DNA of 12,545 nucleotides from Succinivibrionaceae bacterium UBA3769 (GCA_002372325.1 DFFT01000033.1:1-12545), one strand, 5' to 3'. Numbered from the stretch's first letter, positions 1 to 6,268 are shown. Numbers and translations are program-made. Notes: generated from the sequence alone by a model not told the origin.

Positions 1-3
1 TTT

Positions 4-270
4 ATGATAAAGTTTATGTATCCAAATCACAAACAACATAAAAACAAGGCACGTGTTATGATACAGAAATATGACATCAAACATAAGGATTATAGTCATT
101 TTTTGGGAGTTTTCTCACAACTTGGTTTCTCCGGTATTATGAAAAAGCTAGGATTCTATAAGGAGAGGGGAATTCAGCCCGTATTCATGATGCTGCAGTT
201 CCTTATGTCCCTGCTGACAACCACGTCCATATTCCCCGCGTCCATATTCTCGTTCATACTCAGAGGTTGA
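4..270 (+). pseudogene. N-terminal fragment of an IS4-like transposase
   Basis: An 88-codon AT-rich reading frame. Residues about 30-70 (FSQLGFSGIMKKLGFYKERG, then a hydrophobic helix QPVFMMLQFLMSLL) resemble the N-terminal region of IS4-type DDE transposases, where a short basic stretch and a KxxG turn precede a hydrophobic helix. This is a recalled family resemblance and not a search result. No DDE catalytic domain follows: the frame stops at 268-270 and coding sequence of a different gene starts at once. The start at 4 is provisional because the window begins here and no ribosome-binding site is visible. Base composition is far more AT-rich than the following genes, as expected for an imported element. 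The last 18 or so residues (from about codon 71) lie in a short degenerate tandem repeat and probably are not transposase. It could instead be the end of some other AT-rich mobile gene. Confidence 0.5.
224..261. repeat. Degenerate 15-bp tandem repeat at a gene-fusion junction
   Basis: The word CGTCCATATTC occurs at 224-234 and again at 239-249 (15-bp period), followed by a degenerate third copy CGTTCATACTC at 251-261. The repeat sits exactly between the transposase-like sequence and the truncated LolA-like gene, so it probably marks the rearrangement point. Confidence 0.6.
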
Positions 271-280
271 ATATCGCAGC

Positions 281-640
281 GTGAATGCCGATCAGCACCG
301 TTTTCTCCGGGATGATAAATTGAATGGCCGGGAGGTGTGGGTCATCGAATCCGTCGCCGTGCCGGAAAAGTCCGGCGAAACCGGTTACGGCAGAAGGGTG
401 GTATTCGTTGACAAGGAGTACCGGCTGCCTTCCCGGATCGAGTATTACGACAGACGCAATCGCCTGGTAAAAACCATGATGGCCGGGGATTTTAAAAAAA
501 TTTCCGGCATCTGGTCGGCGGGCAAGATGATCATGCAGGAGGAGGGCCGGGATTCCCGTACCTTATTGCAGTACAGCGATGTTGTTTATAACCAGGGATT
601 AGACCCTTCGATATTTGATCATAACAGCCTGAAGAGATAA
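281..640 (+). pseudogene. LolA-like outer-membrane lipoprotein-sorting protein, C-terminal half only
   Basis: A 119-residue frame that matches the pattern of the C-terminal half of LolA-like 'outer membrane lipoprotein-sorting' proteins: LNGREVWVIES, then RRVVFVDKEYRLPSRIEYYD and RRNRLVKTM, then ISGIWSAGKMIM and the closing YNQGLDPSIFDHNSLKR. Full-length members are secreted periplasmic proteins of roughly 250 residues with a signal peptide. Here the signal peptide and N-terminal half are missing. The frame is open upstream only to a stop at 215-217, inside the transposase-like sequence. The GTG at 281 is merely the first possible start and has no convincing Shine-Dalgarno sequence. Such proteins usually sit beside an RND-type exporter and a DUF1302 barrel, and a barrel gene does follow here. 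Most likely a non-functional remnant produced by IS insertion or deletion. Confidence 0.7.
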
Positions 641-706
641 CAGGCGTTTTCAGATTATTGCTTCTTGATGATCAGCAATGGTCAAGTCCGCAAAGAATGA
701 TTTCAG

Positions 707-1948
707 ATGAAAAAAATTGGTTTGGCGCTGTGTTTTTTTGCTGTTCGCGGAAACGCAGGCCGGTGAAGAACCCTTTGTCTTTGATTTGTCAGATACCCTG
801 AATAACGAGGAGGCTTCCTCTCCGGTAAAGACCCGGTTTTCAAATTCCGTCGAGATGAAACTCAGAAAGTTTACCCGGAGGAGCGGTTTTTTATCCTCCC
901 TGCTGAGACTGAATTCCTCCCTGCTCCTGGATACCGGAGGCGACTCCCTTTATGTCAGCGGCATGCTTGATTACGATGAAGCGGCTTATCGTTACGACAA
1001 ACGTCTGAGAGCTTCTCTTTATGAGCTTTACGGCAAATTCAGCGGTTCTGAATACGGTATTTCGGGCTTGCAGATCAGCACCGGCAAAATGAGGCTCTCA
1101 TGGGGAGTAAATGACGGCAAAAGCACTATTGATGTGTTAAATGCCACTTATTTCAGAGATCCCATGGCCAATGGCCGGACGGTTCAGAAATGGCCTTCCT
1201 GGCTGCTAAGAGGAGAACAGGCAACCGATATCGGCAATATTGAAGCAGTTCTTCTTCCCTTCGGGAAGGATCGGAAAATGCCGAAGCATAACAGTCCCTG
1301 GGAGCCGGGCAGCATTCACGACCTCCGGGAAGCAGACCGCAGGGGACTTATTTCCTTCATTGAGCATCCTAATCCCAAAAAGCCGGAATGGGGTGTCAGA
1401 TACATTAGGTACATGACCGGAGGGGATGCCGGATTCTCCTGGTATTCGGGGTTTACGGATTTTCCGGCGCTGAAGAAGACCGGAGTTAGTTCCGTACTCA
1501 TGGAGCCGGTTCGCCAGAGGACAGTCAGCATTAATGGCGCCATGACCGCAGGAGGCAGCTTCTTCAGGGCGGAAATCTCTTTTACGGCTCAGGCGCCGGT
1601 TTATGATGACAGGGGAGACCTTTATTATTCGGATCTGACCCAGATGATTGCCGGCTTTGACCGAAACCTTGACGGAGGGATTTATCTGAACGGGCAGCTT
1701 TTTTTATGATCGTTATCGCTCATCCGGCGATGAAAAAGTATTTCAATGATGCTCTGACCGTCGGGATAAATGCTCTTTACGGCTATAGGAATGAACATTC
1801 GGCGGAGGTTTTTGCCGAATATGAGGTAACAGACTCCCTGAAGGCGAATATCAGAGGGTACCGGATCGGCGGGAGAACGGAAGGCGGAATGTACCGTTCA
1901 TATGATCGCAACGATTTTCTGGAGCTGGGTTTTAAATACTATCTGTGA
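707..1948 (+). pseudogene. DUF1302-like outer-membrane beta-barrel gene, broken by three +1 homopolymer shifts
   Basis: The natural start is ATG 707 (MKKIGLALCFF...). That frame dies after about 19 codons. Removing one T from the T7 run at 733-739 restores a standard signal peptide (MKKIGLALCFLLFAETQA, cut before GEEP) joined to the long frame that ends at 1709. A second T7 run (1699-1705) must lose one T to continue as LNGQLFYDRYRSSGDE, and one A must go from the A5 run at about 1733-1737 to continue as KYFNDALTVGINALYGYRNE. The repaired protein is about 412 residues: signal peptide, alternating beta-strand pattern, and a C-terminus FLELGFKYYL typical of outer-membrane barrels. The segment ISTGKMRLSWGVNDG followed by DVLNATYFRDP resembles the GRQ-WG-x-D...N--FP region of DUF1302 proteins, which co-occur with LolA-like proteins and RND exporters. 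Either a decaying gene or sequencing error in homopolymers; the truncated upstream neighbour favours decay. Confidence 0.72.
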
Positions 1949-1970
1949 ATTTCCGGAGGCGGCTAAGGCC

Positions 1971-1993
1971 CGGGAAGCTCAGCAGGCTTCCCG
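1971..1993. terminator. Hairpin between convergent genes
   Basis: CGGGAAGC and GCTTCCCG form a perfect 8-bp stem around a 7-base loop, placed between the barrel pseudogene (plus) and the radical SAM gene (minus), which converge here. There is no clear T-run on either side, so this is a hairpin of terminator type rather than a textbook intrinsic terminator. Confidence 0.4.
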
Positions 1994-2004
1994 ATGCCGG
2001 GCTT

Positions 2005-2967
2005 TCAGGCGGAGTAGCGCGATCTGTAGAGCTCGGTGTTGAAGTTAAGCCGGGCCAGTCCCGCCGCCAGATCCTCTCCGGCCGCATCCGCCACGGCGAC
2101 GTAGTTGTCGTTCATGGTGTTATCCACCAGATACCCCCGGGCGTCGATCATGAGATAGGCCCCGTTAAGATCGCTTTCCAGCACCGCCTCGCAGTCCGGG
2201 GAGATGCGTACCCGCACGGAGAGATCCGCTTCCCGATCCGTAAGGCGGATGCCGGTGTTTCTTTCCGCATAGTCCCGGTATTCCCGGTGGGACACCACAA
2301 TATCCTCGTTAGAAAACGCACCGTTCCGGAAGAGGTTCATCTTGAAGATCTTCCAGCGGGACACGGGCATCTTTACAATGTCCCGGGCCATGTTTTCATG
2401 CTTGTTCAATGCGGAAACCACGGTGTTGATTTTGATGGCGCAAAGGCTGTTTACGGCTTTCACCGTGTCCAGAACCTCCCGGAGCCTTGCGGCATCAAGG
2501 AGCTTCCCGCTTCTTACGCAGCGGCCGATGCGGCGGAGGGTGTCCCCCTCCATGCTGTCAATGGAAAGCCCGATGCAGGAAAGCAGGGGAGCATGCCTTC
2601 TGATCCAGTCCTGAGTCATGCGGTAGCCGTTGGAGATCACGGACACCGGGCGGCCCCGGTCATGAATATAGGCGGCAATGGCGGTAAAGTCGGGATGCAT
2701 CAGGGGCTCTCCGCCGGCAATGTTGAAGGAGGCATCCGGGGTCAGACGGAGGCAGTTATCCACAATTTTTTTCCAATGATCGAAACGAAGCACCCGGCGG
2801 GAGCCGAAATGGGCGAAGCAGTGCCGGCAGCTGTAGTTGCAGGTTTCGATAATGTGGAGGTTGAACTTGAGGCCTGACATCGCAGCTGTCTGAGCGCCGG
2901 CAGAAACCCGGGATGCGGAAACGGCAGGAGCGGCGGTGAGAATCTGAGCAGTCATTTGTGCAGTCAT
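2005..2967 (-). CDS. Viperin-like radical SAM enzyme
   Basis: A 320-residue radical SAM protein. The [4Fe-4S] cysteines are C43, C47 and C50 (CNYSCRHCF), the SAM-binding GGEP is at 85-88 (NIAGGEP), followed by ISNG (111-114) and GLSIDS (133-138) with GR at 148-149. Beyond the generic fold it has features I associate with viperins: KINTVV with a following N (179-188), RWKIFKM (204-210), and a C-terminal AYLMIDARGYLVDN (270-283). Viperins convert CTP, GTP or UTP to ddh-nucleotides that stop viral RNA synthesis; prokaryotic viperins (pVips) are antiphage. Whether this protein has that activity is inference: the motif after the cluster is CFAHF rather than CFH, and no nucleotide kinase gene adjoins. 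The first 30 residues are an Ala/Ser/Thr-rich extension; GAGG lies 6 nt before M1, while M30 (MSGLKFNLHIIETCNYSC) would give a more usual N-terminus but has no clear ribosome-binding site. It is monocistronic. Another anabolic or maturase radical SAM function remains possible. Confidence 0.68.
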   Translation of the reverse strand: MTAQMTAQILTAAPAVSASRVSAGAQTAAMSGLKFNLHIIETCNYSCRHCFAHFGSRRVLRFDHWKKIVDNCLRLTPDASFNIAGGEPLMHPDFTAIAAYIHDRGRPVSVISNGYRMTQDWIRRHAPLLSCIGLSIDSMEGDTLRRIGRCVRSGKLLDAARLREVLDTVKAVNSLCAIKINTVVSALNKHENMARDIVKMPVSRWKIFKMNLFRNGAFSNEDIVVSHREYRDYAERNTGIRLTDREADLSVRVRISPDCEAVLESDLNGAYLMIDARGYLVDNTMNDNYVAVADAAGEDLAAGLARLNFNTELYRSRYSA

Positions 2968-3409
2968 AGGAGGCCTCGTGGTGTCAAAAGGAAAAAAATT
3001 CTGTTTTGGCAGCGCCGCTCAAAACCTGAGCGGAACTGACTGTTCTTATTCATAATTATCGGAGTCCGCGATCCGGGATCCGGCAGAAAAAAGTGCAGGA
3101 TTAAGCCTGTAAGATTTCGCTCTGTCGGAGTCTCTTATCGGGGCGGGAGATCCGGAGTGAAGAGGAATAAAGGGTGGCGGAAAGAATGGAAAAGAGGGTG
3201 AAAAGAGAAGCGGAAGGAGTGAAGCAAGCTGTTTTTTCAAAACTGTGATGCGATCTTAAGTATTGCAAAGCCGCTGTTTTTCCGTGGGACAGGGATCACG
3301 CAGAAAAAGCGGCGTTTTTAGTAAGATCAAAGGTAAGCTAGGCTGTTCTGTCGGCAGAAAGCAGAAGCCGGCAGCAGGTTAAATCCGTTATTTCCAAAAG
3401 GAGGCTGTT
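2968..3409. other. Gene-less stretch between divergent radical SAM and pilin genes
   Basis: No convincing gene on either strand. It holds a small hairpin (CCGCTCA/TGAGCGG, 3015-3033) in the presumed leader of the radical SAM gene, the palindrome GAGGCCTC just before that gene's start, a purine-rich tract on the plus strand (about 3152-3225, close to 90% A or G), a large hairpin with a T-run (3270-3319), and the pilin ribosome-binding site AGGAGG (3400-3405). A 64-codon minus-strand frame at 3046-3240 is only the complement of the purine tract. Confidence 0.6.
3270..3319 (+). terminator. Large hairpin with T-run upstream of the pilin gene
   Basis: GCCGCT(G)TTTTTC pairs with GAAAAAGCGGC, with an inner CGTG/CACG stem, and GTTTTT follows (T-run 3315-3319). 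It has the form of an intrinsic terminator read rightwards, yet no plus-strand protein gene precedes it. It may end a small RNA, act in the long 5' leader of the pilin mRNA, or block read-through towards the pilin gene. Confidence 0.55.
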
Positions 3410-3988
3410 ATGCGCTCTCATAGTAACAGGGGCTTTACCCTTATCGAGCTCGTGGTGGTAATTGTCATTCTCGGCATTCTGGCGGCCACTGCAGCCCCCA
3501 AGTTTATGGATCTTCAGAAGGATGCCCGCATTTCCAAGCTGAACGGCATTAAGGGCGCCATACGCAGCGCGGAAAGCATGACCGTGAGCAAGGCTGTTCT
3601 CGCCGGACTGGAGAAGAAGGAAGGCACCAAGACCAGTCTTACTTACGTGTGCGAAACCGGCTCCGCTCTGGATCAGTGCAATAGCACCAACGGCATTTCC
3701 ATTTCCTTCGGCTATCCCGCAGTGTTCGGGAACGGCCTTCTTAAGGCTCTGGATATTGATGCAGTACAGGCAGATGAATCAGATGTGAAGCAGCATGACT
3801 GGGCCTACCGGATTAAGGAATGGGACGATAAGAAGGCGCAGCTTCTTATCGGCCCCGCGGATATGCCTATTCCGGCGGAGTACAAGAAGGAAAGTCCCGC
3901 AGAAGGCTGTTATGTCTTCTATGATCATCCCCACTTGGACTCCGGTTCCGTGGTAAGACAGGTTGTAGTGGTTACCACCGGCTGTTAA
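3410..3988 (+). CDS. Type IV pilin, MshA-like
   Basis: Major-pilin-type subunit of 192 residues. A short basic leader (MRSHSNRG) is followed by the prepilin peptidase site G8/F9 and the hydrophobic N-helix FTLIELVVVIVILGILAATA with glutamate at mature position 5. The segment APKFMDLQKDARISKLNGIK and the later ISFGYPAV and closing CYVFYD...VVVVTTGC match the layout of MSHA pilins, the mannose-sensitive haemagglutinin pili of Vibrio, Aeromonas and relatives. Four cysteines are present, two near residues 80-90 and two in the C-terminal part (one the last residue), giving possible disulfide loops. The start is well supported by AGGAGG four nt upstream. The gene stands alone, with no minor pilins or assembly ATPase nearby, and is closed by a strong terminator. 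It would need a pilus machine encoded elsewhere. A PilA-type or pseudopilin role is the alternative. Confidence 0.88.
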   Translation: MRSHSNRGFTLIELVVVIVILGILAATAAPKFMDLQKDARISKLNGIKGAIRSAESMTVSKAVLAGLEKKEGTKTSLTYVCETGSALDQCNSTNGISISFGYPAVFGNGLLKALDIDAVQADESDVKQHDWAYRIKEWDDKKAQLLIGPADMPIPAEYKKESPAEGCYVFYDHPHLDSGSVVRQVVVVTTGC

Positions 3989-4014
3989 GCCAGGACGAAG
4001 GTTACAAAGTACGC

Positions 4015-4046
4015 AAGGGAGATCGCTGGGTCTCCCTTTTTCTTTC
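4015..4046 (+). terminator. Intrinsic terminator of the pilin gene
   Basis: AAGGGAGA and TCTCCCTT form an 8-bp stem around an 8-base loop, directly followed by a T-rich tail (TTTTTCTTTC). It starts 26 nt after the pilin stop codon. Confidence 0.88.
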
Positions 4047-4557
4047 TATGGCGTTCCGGAAGAACCATGCTCAGCTTGCGGCGTTTTTTCCTGTCCGGAG
4101 CGGCATGACTTCCCGGCATTTCCTCCCGGCGCTGGCAGATTGCGGAAGATGATTCCTGATTATCCCTTTTTATGCAGGTTTGCAAAGCATCAGGAATCCG
4201 GAGAATCCGTTTTACTGATTCTCTCAGACTGACGATACAGGACTGCCGGGGATTTTTCAGAGATTTTGCCGAGGCTCCGGTACGACGTCTCTCCGCATAA
4301 TCAGCGACATTTGATATCAGTTTTTAGCCGGCGATCATCACCTGATGGCCGGCTTTTTCGTCACCTGCTGTTTTCCGCTGAATTTCGGAAAAGATCTTGG
4401 TGAAAATTTGAGCATTTGCAAAGACAAAACACTTGTTACGAGAATTTTTCAAGGGAGTATTTCAACATGTCATTTTTAGAAAATGGCCGTTTTTAGCGGT
4501 TTTTTACCCTCAAAACCCGGAAATATGTGATCTTAATCCTTACCGAAACGGGAACAA
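4047..4557. other. Gene-less stretch before the Rpn gene
   Basis: About 510 bases without a credible protein gene; the short minus-strand frame overlapping 3985-4185 has no start signal or recognisable product. The stretch contains a second strong rightward terminator (4326-4358) that has no gene in front of it, so a small RNA between about 4050 and 4358 is possible. The part from about 4380 on becomes AT-rich and leads into the Rpn promoter. Confidence 0.5.
4326..4358 (+). terminator. Orphan intrinsic terminator
   Basis: AGCCGGC (4326-4332) pairs with GCCGGCT (4348-4354), with an inner ATCA/TGAT stem and loop TCACC, and T5 follows (4354-4358). This is a strong rho-independent terminator on the plus strand, roughly 300 nt after the pilin terminator and with no ORF between the two. 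Confidence 0.75.
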
Positions 4558-4590
4558 TTGACAAAATATACTGATAATCTATACTTTGTC
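4558..4590 (+). promoter_or_regulatory. Sigma-70 promoter inside an operator-like dyad for the Rpn gene
   Basis: TTGACA (4558-4563) and TATACT (4580-4585) are separated by 16 bp, 45 bp before the Rpn start codon. An inverted repeat, GACAAAATATA (4560-4570) and TATACTTTGTC (4580-4590), matches at 10 of 11 positions around a 9-bp centre and covers most of the -35 and all of the -10 box. A repressor, possibly the locus's own product, could bind here and shut the promoter. Confidence 0.72.
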
Positions 4591-4629
4591 AGAATATTTT
4601 CACCAACAGTCATTGAATGAGGTTTTTTC

Positions 4630-5823
4630 ATGACACAGGAAAGTACGCATACCGCCAAGGTTATGGATGTTACCGAAGGGCAGGTACGCTGCGACGCAGC
4701 AGCCAAGCAGGTGCTCAGCAACAAGGATATTCTGGCGATCATTCTGAGAGAGGTCGTTCCGGAATTTAAAAACTGCGACAAGGACTTTATCAAAAGGCAA
4801 TGTCTTAAAGACGGGGTGCGCGTTGACTTAACTCCGCCGGATGGCGACGATGCCACTGAAAGCATTGTCGGACTTAACACCGATGAGGTGCTCCTGCTTA
4901 AGGGGCGGAAAAGCTATGATCTTCTTTTTGAAGTTCTGGTTCCGGAAGCAAATGTTAAACGCCCGGGCAAGAAGAAGCGGAAGGGGGCTCAGAATGCTGC
5001 GGCATCAGGAAAAGAGGCTGCTTCCTCTTCTGACGAGCCGGAAAAGGTAGTTTTGATAGTGCATTTGGAGATCCAGCAGAATACCAGTCCGGGTTATTCT
5101 CTGGAAAAACGGGCTATTTTCTATAATAGCCTGCTGATGGTAAAGCAGCAGCTTTTAGTGAAGAACTTCAGTTACAAAAAGATGCGCAAGGTTTATTCCG
5201 TCTGGGTATGTCTGAATCCGAAGAATGAAACCCAAAATTACATTTACTCTTTGAAGTATGGTCCGTATGGCGTGTCCCAAAGGACATACAAAAAGAAAAA
5301 ACGGATATATGTTGACGAGAGTGATAAGCGGCTGAAGATAATCACAGAGAAGAATGACTACGATATGTCAGAGATTATTTTTATCCATGTTCCCAATTAT
5401 TTTCCGGATGATGAAAAACCGGTCATTAAAATGCTGGGCACGCTTTTTTCACGTCAGAAAACAGTTGCTGAACGGAAGAAAATTTTGGAAAATGAATTTG
5501 GAGTAGCTATGACAAAAAATTTAAGCGAGGGGATTGACACTATGTGCAACATTGGGGAAGCCTTGTTTAAAGAAGGCGAAGCTAAAGGCAAAGCTAAAGG
5601 CAAAGCTGAAGGGATTAAAATAGGTGAGAAAATAGGTGAGAAAAAAGGTGAGAAAAAAGGCGAGAAAAAAGGTATCGTAAAAGGCCTTCTTCGAGCCATT
5701 GTATCTATTGTTAAACACTACGGTGTCACTAATGAACAGGCGATGGCCAATCTCGGCATTCCTGAAAATGAGTACGAAAAATACAATAAATTGCTGGAGA
5801 AGGAAGGGCTGGCTTTGACCTGA
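4630..5823 (+). CDS. Rpn-family PD-(D/E)XK nuclease (PDDEXK_2 'putative transposase')
   Basis: A 397-residue protein of the recombination-promoting nuclease (Rpn) family. The nuclease core shows the acidic strand YDLLFEV (D97) and the E-x-Q motif HLEIQQN (E147, Q149), followed by KRAIFYNSLL (160-169), which is typical of the family. Between the two catalytic strands is an unusual lysine/alanine/serine-rich insertion (about 108-138). The C-terminus has a charged Lys-Gly repeat (about 314-347) encoded by 12-bp tandem repeats, then a small conserved helical domain (VSIVKHYGVTNEQAMANLGI). Family members cut DNA; some act in phage defence and are held in check by a short protein made from an internal start of the same gene. 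The start ATG has GAGG 9 nt upstream. M294 and M305 have internal ribosome-binding sites. The 3' end is duplicated downstream. Family assignment is by motif recall; defence activity is inferred. Confidence 0.82.
   Translation: MTQESTHTAKVMDVTEGQVRCDAAAKQVLSNKDILAIILREVVPEFKNCDKDFIKRQCLKDGVRVDLTPPDGDDATESIVGLNTDEVLLLKGRKSYDLLFEVLVPEANVKRPGKKKRKGAQNAAASGKEAASSSDEPEKVVLIVHLEIQQNTSPGYSLEKRAIFYNSLLMVKQQLLVKNFSYKKMRKVYSVWVCLNPKNETQNYIYSLKYGPYGVSQRTYKKKKRIYVDESDKRLKIITEKNDYDMSEIIFIHVPNYFPDDEKPVIKMLGTLFSRQKTVAERKKILENEFGVAMTKNLSEGIDTMCNIGEALFKEGEAKGKAKGKAEGIKIGEKIGEKKGEKKGEKKGIVKGLLRAIVSIVKHYGVTNEQAMANLGIPENEYEKYNKLLEKEGLALT
5500..5544 (+). promoter_or_regulatory. Two internal translation starts in the Rpn gene
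   Basis: In frame with the nuclease, GGAG (5500-5503) precedes ATG 5509 (M294) by 5 nt, and GAGGGG (5527-5532) precedes ATG 5542 (M305) by 9 nt. Either would yield a C-terminal protein of 104 or 93 residues without the nuclease core, as described for RpnS-type intragenic antitoxins. The GAGGGG-to-ATG unit is exactly the part kept in the downstream duplication. Confidence 0.6.
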
Positions 5824-5840
5824 CAGCGGTTCCGGGTTTA
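5527..5840 (+). repeat. Direct repeat copy 1: 3' end of the Rpn gene
   Basis: This 314-bp segment runs from the internal GAGGGG to GGGTTTA, 17 bp past the stop codon. It recurs at 5943-6268. The two copies look identical outside the Lys-Gly-coding part, where they differ by one 12-bp unit and several substitutions. Confidence 0.93.
5581..5670 (+). repeat. 12-bp coding minisatellites in the Rpn tail
   Basis: GCTAAAGGCAAA occurs twice in tandem (5581-5604), followed by a variant unit. GGTGAGAAAAAA and close variants occur four times (5623-5670). Because the unit is 12 bp, gain or loss keeps the frame and adds or removes four residues (AKGK or GEKK). The duplicated copy has five units in the equivalent place (6039-6098). 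Confidence 0.9.
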
Positions 5841-5942
5841 AGTATTTGCTGTTGCCTTGTTTATGCAGGCGGTGAGACAGAGGCTGTACGCGCTTTCGTC
5901 TTGCCGCTTTTGAATGCTTAAGAGGTACTCTCAGAGACAGAA

Positions 5943-6268
5943 GAGGGGATTGACACTATGTGCAACATTGGGGAAGCCTTGTTTAAAGAAGGCGAAGCTA
6001 AAGGCAAAGCTAAAGGCAAAGCTGAAGGGATTAAAATAGGTGTGAAAAAAGGCAAAGCAGAAGGCATTGAGATAGGCGTGAAAAAAGGCGAGAAAAAAGG
6101 TATCGTAAAAGGCCTTCTTCGAGCCATTGTATCTATTGTTAAACACTACGGTGTCACTAATGAACAGGCGATGGCCAATCTCGGCATTCCTGAAAATGAG
6201 TACGAAAAATACAATAAATTGCTGGAGAAGGAAGGGCTGGCTTTGACCTGACAGCGGTTCCGGGTTTA
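5943..6268 (+). repeat. Direct repeat copy 2: duplicated Rpn 3' end
   Basis: A 326-bp second copy of 5527-5840, starting at GAGGGG and ending at GGGTTTA. The 102 bp between the copies is not related to either. Just upstream, the open frame reads EVLSETEEGIDTM back to a stop at 5919-5921, against KNLSEGIDTM in the full gene. A few more residues of an Rpn-like paralogue may therefore be present. Confidence 0.92.
5958..6251 (+). CDS. Stand-alone Rpn C-terminal domain, candidate antitoxin
   Basis: A 97-residue ORF equal to the C-terminal 93 residues of the upstream Rpn nuclease, except in the Lys-Gly repeat (here IGVKKGKAEGIEIGVKKG). It keeps MCNIGEALFKEG at the start and the same ending (ENEYEKYNKLLEKEGLALT). 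It lacks the nuclease core. Its start codon carries the same GAGGGG 9 nt upstream as the internal start M305, so it can be translated on its own. It lies 134 bp after the nuclease stop and may share its transcript; I see no separate promoter. In characterised Rpn systems the short C-terminal product binds and restrains the long toxic form, so this gene could be a second, physically separate antitoxin. The competing view is that it is only the 3' remnant of a tandem Rpn paralogue whose 5' part was deleted. Confidence 0.75.
   Translation: MCNIGEALFKEGEAKGKAKGKAEGIKIGVKKGKAEGIEIGVKKGEKKGIVKGLLRAIVSIVKHYGVTNEQAMANLGIPENEYEKYNKLLEKEGLALT

Noticed and set aside
1945..2877. 310-codon open frame on the plus strand
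   Set aside because: It is the complement of the radical SAM gene, whose motifs (CNYSCRHCF, GGEP) are clear on the minus strand. The plus frame has no recognisable domain and no ribosome-binding site.
3046..3240. Minus-strand 64-codon frame with a signal-peptide-like start (MKKQLASLLPLLFS)
   Set aside because: The hydrophobic and proline-rich look comes from the complement of a purine tract. No ribosome-binding site, no recognisable ending.
5454..6146. Pairs of repeated minus-strand frames (MARRRPFTIPFFS and MFNNRYNGSKKAFYD)
   Set aside because: Antisense translations of the duplicated Rpn tail. The F-S-P-F repeats mirror the Lys-Gly codons.
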